Of a DNA stretch of 64,000 nucleotides, positions 63,001 through 64,000 are shown one piece after another (the stretch's first letter is position 1; the number at the start of each line of letters is the position of its first letter). This stretch comes from Pogostemon cablin (lineage: Eukaryota > Streptophyta > Magnoliopsida > Lamiales > Lamiaceae). The stretch is from NCBI GenBank assembly GCA_023678885.1, contig CM042985.1:21616465-21680464 (forward strand). Direction: 5' to 3'. A program made the translations under genes and the position numbers. The notes under the pieces were generated by a model, which saw only the letters and a list, made by a program, of their open reading frames with translations, had not been told where the DNA came from and ran no database searches.

Positions 63001-64000
63001 AACCTAGTTTCTCCCCTTGGGGAGCACCAGTTCTGTTTGTTCGAAAGAAGGATGGCACATTGAGGATGTGCATTGATTATCGGGATCTCAACAAAGTTAC
63101 GGTGAAGAATAAATATCCATTGCCTCGCATTGATGATCTGTTTGATCAGTTACAGGGTGCAGCTATCTTTTCGAAGATTGATTTGTGGTCGGGGTATCAT
63201 CAGTTGAAGATTAGGGAGGAGGATATTCCGAAGACTGCATTTAGTACAAGGTATGGGCATTATGAATTTTTGGTGATGTCGTTTGGTTTGACAAATGCTC
63301 CGGCAGTATTTATGGATTTGATGAATAGAGTATTTCAGGAATTCCTCGATAAGTTTGTGATTGTATTTATTGATGATATGCTGATTTACTCTAAGAATAA
63401 GGAGGATCATGCTCTACACTTAAGAAAGGTGTTAGAGATTCTGAAGGAGAATTAGTTATATGCGAAATTTAAGAAATGTGAATTTTGGTTGGATCGAGTT
63501 GTTTTCTTGGGTCACGTAGTATCGGGAGAAGGAATTTTAGTGGATCCAGGTAAAGTAAGAGCGATCCATGATTGGCCACAACCCTCAAATCCCACTGAGG
63601 TTCGTAGCTTTCTTGGATTGGCGGGATATTATCGAAGGTTTGTTGAAGGATTTTCTAAGATTGCTTCACCATTAACACAGTTGACCAGGAAGAATGTGAA
63701 GTTCACATGGACGGAGGAATGTGAACAAAGTTTTCAAGAATTGAAGAGACGATTGACATCAGCACCTATTTTAACTATTCCTACGGAGACAGGAAACTTT
63801 AAGGTTTACAGTGATGCTTCAAAGAATGGTCTTGGGTGTGTATTGATGCAGAATGGGAAAGTGATAGCTTATGCATCCAGACAGTTAAGAGAGTATGAGA
63901 AAAATTACCCAACTCATGATTTAGAGTTAGCCGCAGTGGTGTTTACACTCAAGATTTGGAGGCATTATCTGTATGGGGAACGTTGTGAAATCTATACTGA
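63001..64000 (+). pseudogene. element B: RT and RNase H, continues past the window
   Basis: The frame broken at 54,811 resumes with PSFSPWGAPVLFV, CIDYRDLNKV and the active site FIDD (near 63,368-63,379). KIDLWSGYHQ carries Trp where element A has Arg. A TAG at 63,453 (CAG/Gln in A) interrupts it. Beyond the stop the frame is open through YSDASKNGLGCVL and RHYLYGERCEIYT to the window edge. Unlike A, body B has no frameshift in this region. Confidence 0.92.

Noticed and set aside
1..64000. CRISPR arrays, operons, toxin systems or viral genomes
   Set aside because: There are no regular short repeats with unique spacers and no compact prokaryotic-style gene clusters. Everything recognised is plant genic or transposon sequence.

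Overview
The window is nuclear DNA of a flowering plant, most likely a eudicot. It is AT-rich and has two conserved single-copy genes with many short exons and GT-AG introns, followed by plant LTR retrotransposons and MITEs. No tRNA, rRNA, CRISPR array or bacterial feature was seen. The species cannot be named from the sequence alone.

Region 1 (1-18,516) is genic. The 3' half of a DNA polymerase epsilon catalytic subunit gene (POL2A type) enters from the left. It supplies 23 exons (592-10,910) that join into one open frame of about 1,167 residues, ending in the two zinc-binding cysteine modules. After a spacer with two MITE-like inserts comes a complete 13-exon gene for a nuclear WD40-cyclophilin of the CYP71 type (13,818-18,516, 616 aa). 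Both genes lie on the + strand.

Region 2 (18,517-30,298) is AT-rich and gene-poor. It holds a large inverted repeat, a tandem repeat, Stowaway-like MITEs and an old non-coding Ty3/gypsy derivative (element F). The 5' LTR of F has been swollen by a 271-bp Mutator-like MITE and a probable Helitron. A decayed gag fragment (element E) follows.

Region 3 (30,299-64,000) is a nest of LTR retrotransposons. Two copies of one Ty3/gypsy chromovirus (A and B) stand head to tail and share the middle LTR: LTR 30,299-32,115, body A, LTR 50,988-52,837, body B running off the right edge. Body A was hit by a 1,330-bp hAT-like element (8-bp target duplication) and by a 12.8-kb Athila-like gypsy element C (identical-length 1,092-bp LTRs, target duplication TACCA). 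Body B was hit by an 8.2-kb Ty1/copia element D on the minus strand (1,203-bp LTRs, target duplication CATCC). Because A and B are copies of one family, each gives the intact site for the other's insertions, so most boundaries are fixed to the base.

None of the retroelements looks fully coding-competent. A, B, C and E carry in-frame stops and A and C carry frameshifts. D is heavily decayed internally although its LTRs are nearly identical. I found no new biological system. The most interesting points are the shared-LTR array, the nested insertion chronology, the mismatch between young LTRs and a ruined interior in D, the extra Athila-type ORF and GC-rich tandem repeat in C, and the MITE in the promoter region of the CYP71-type gene.
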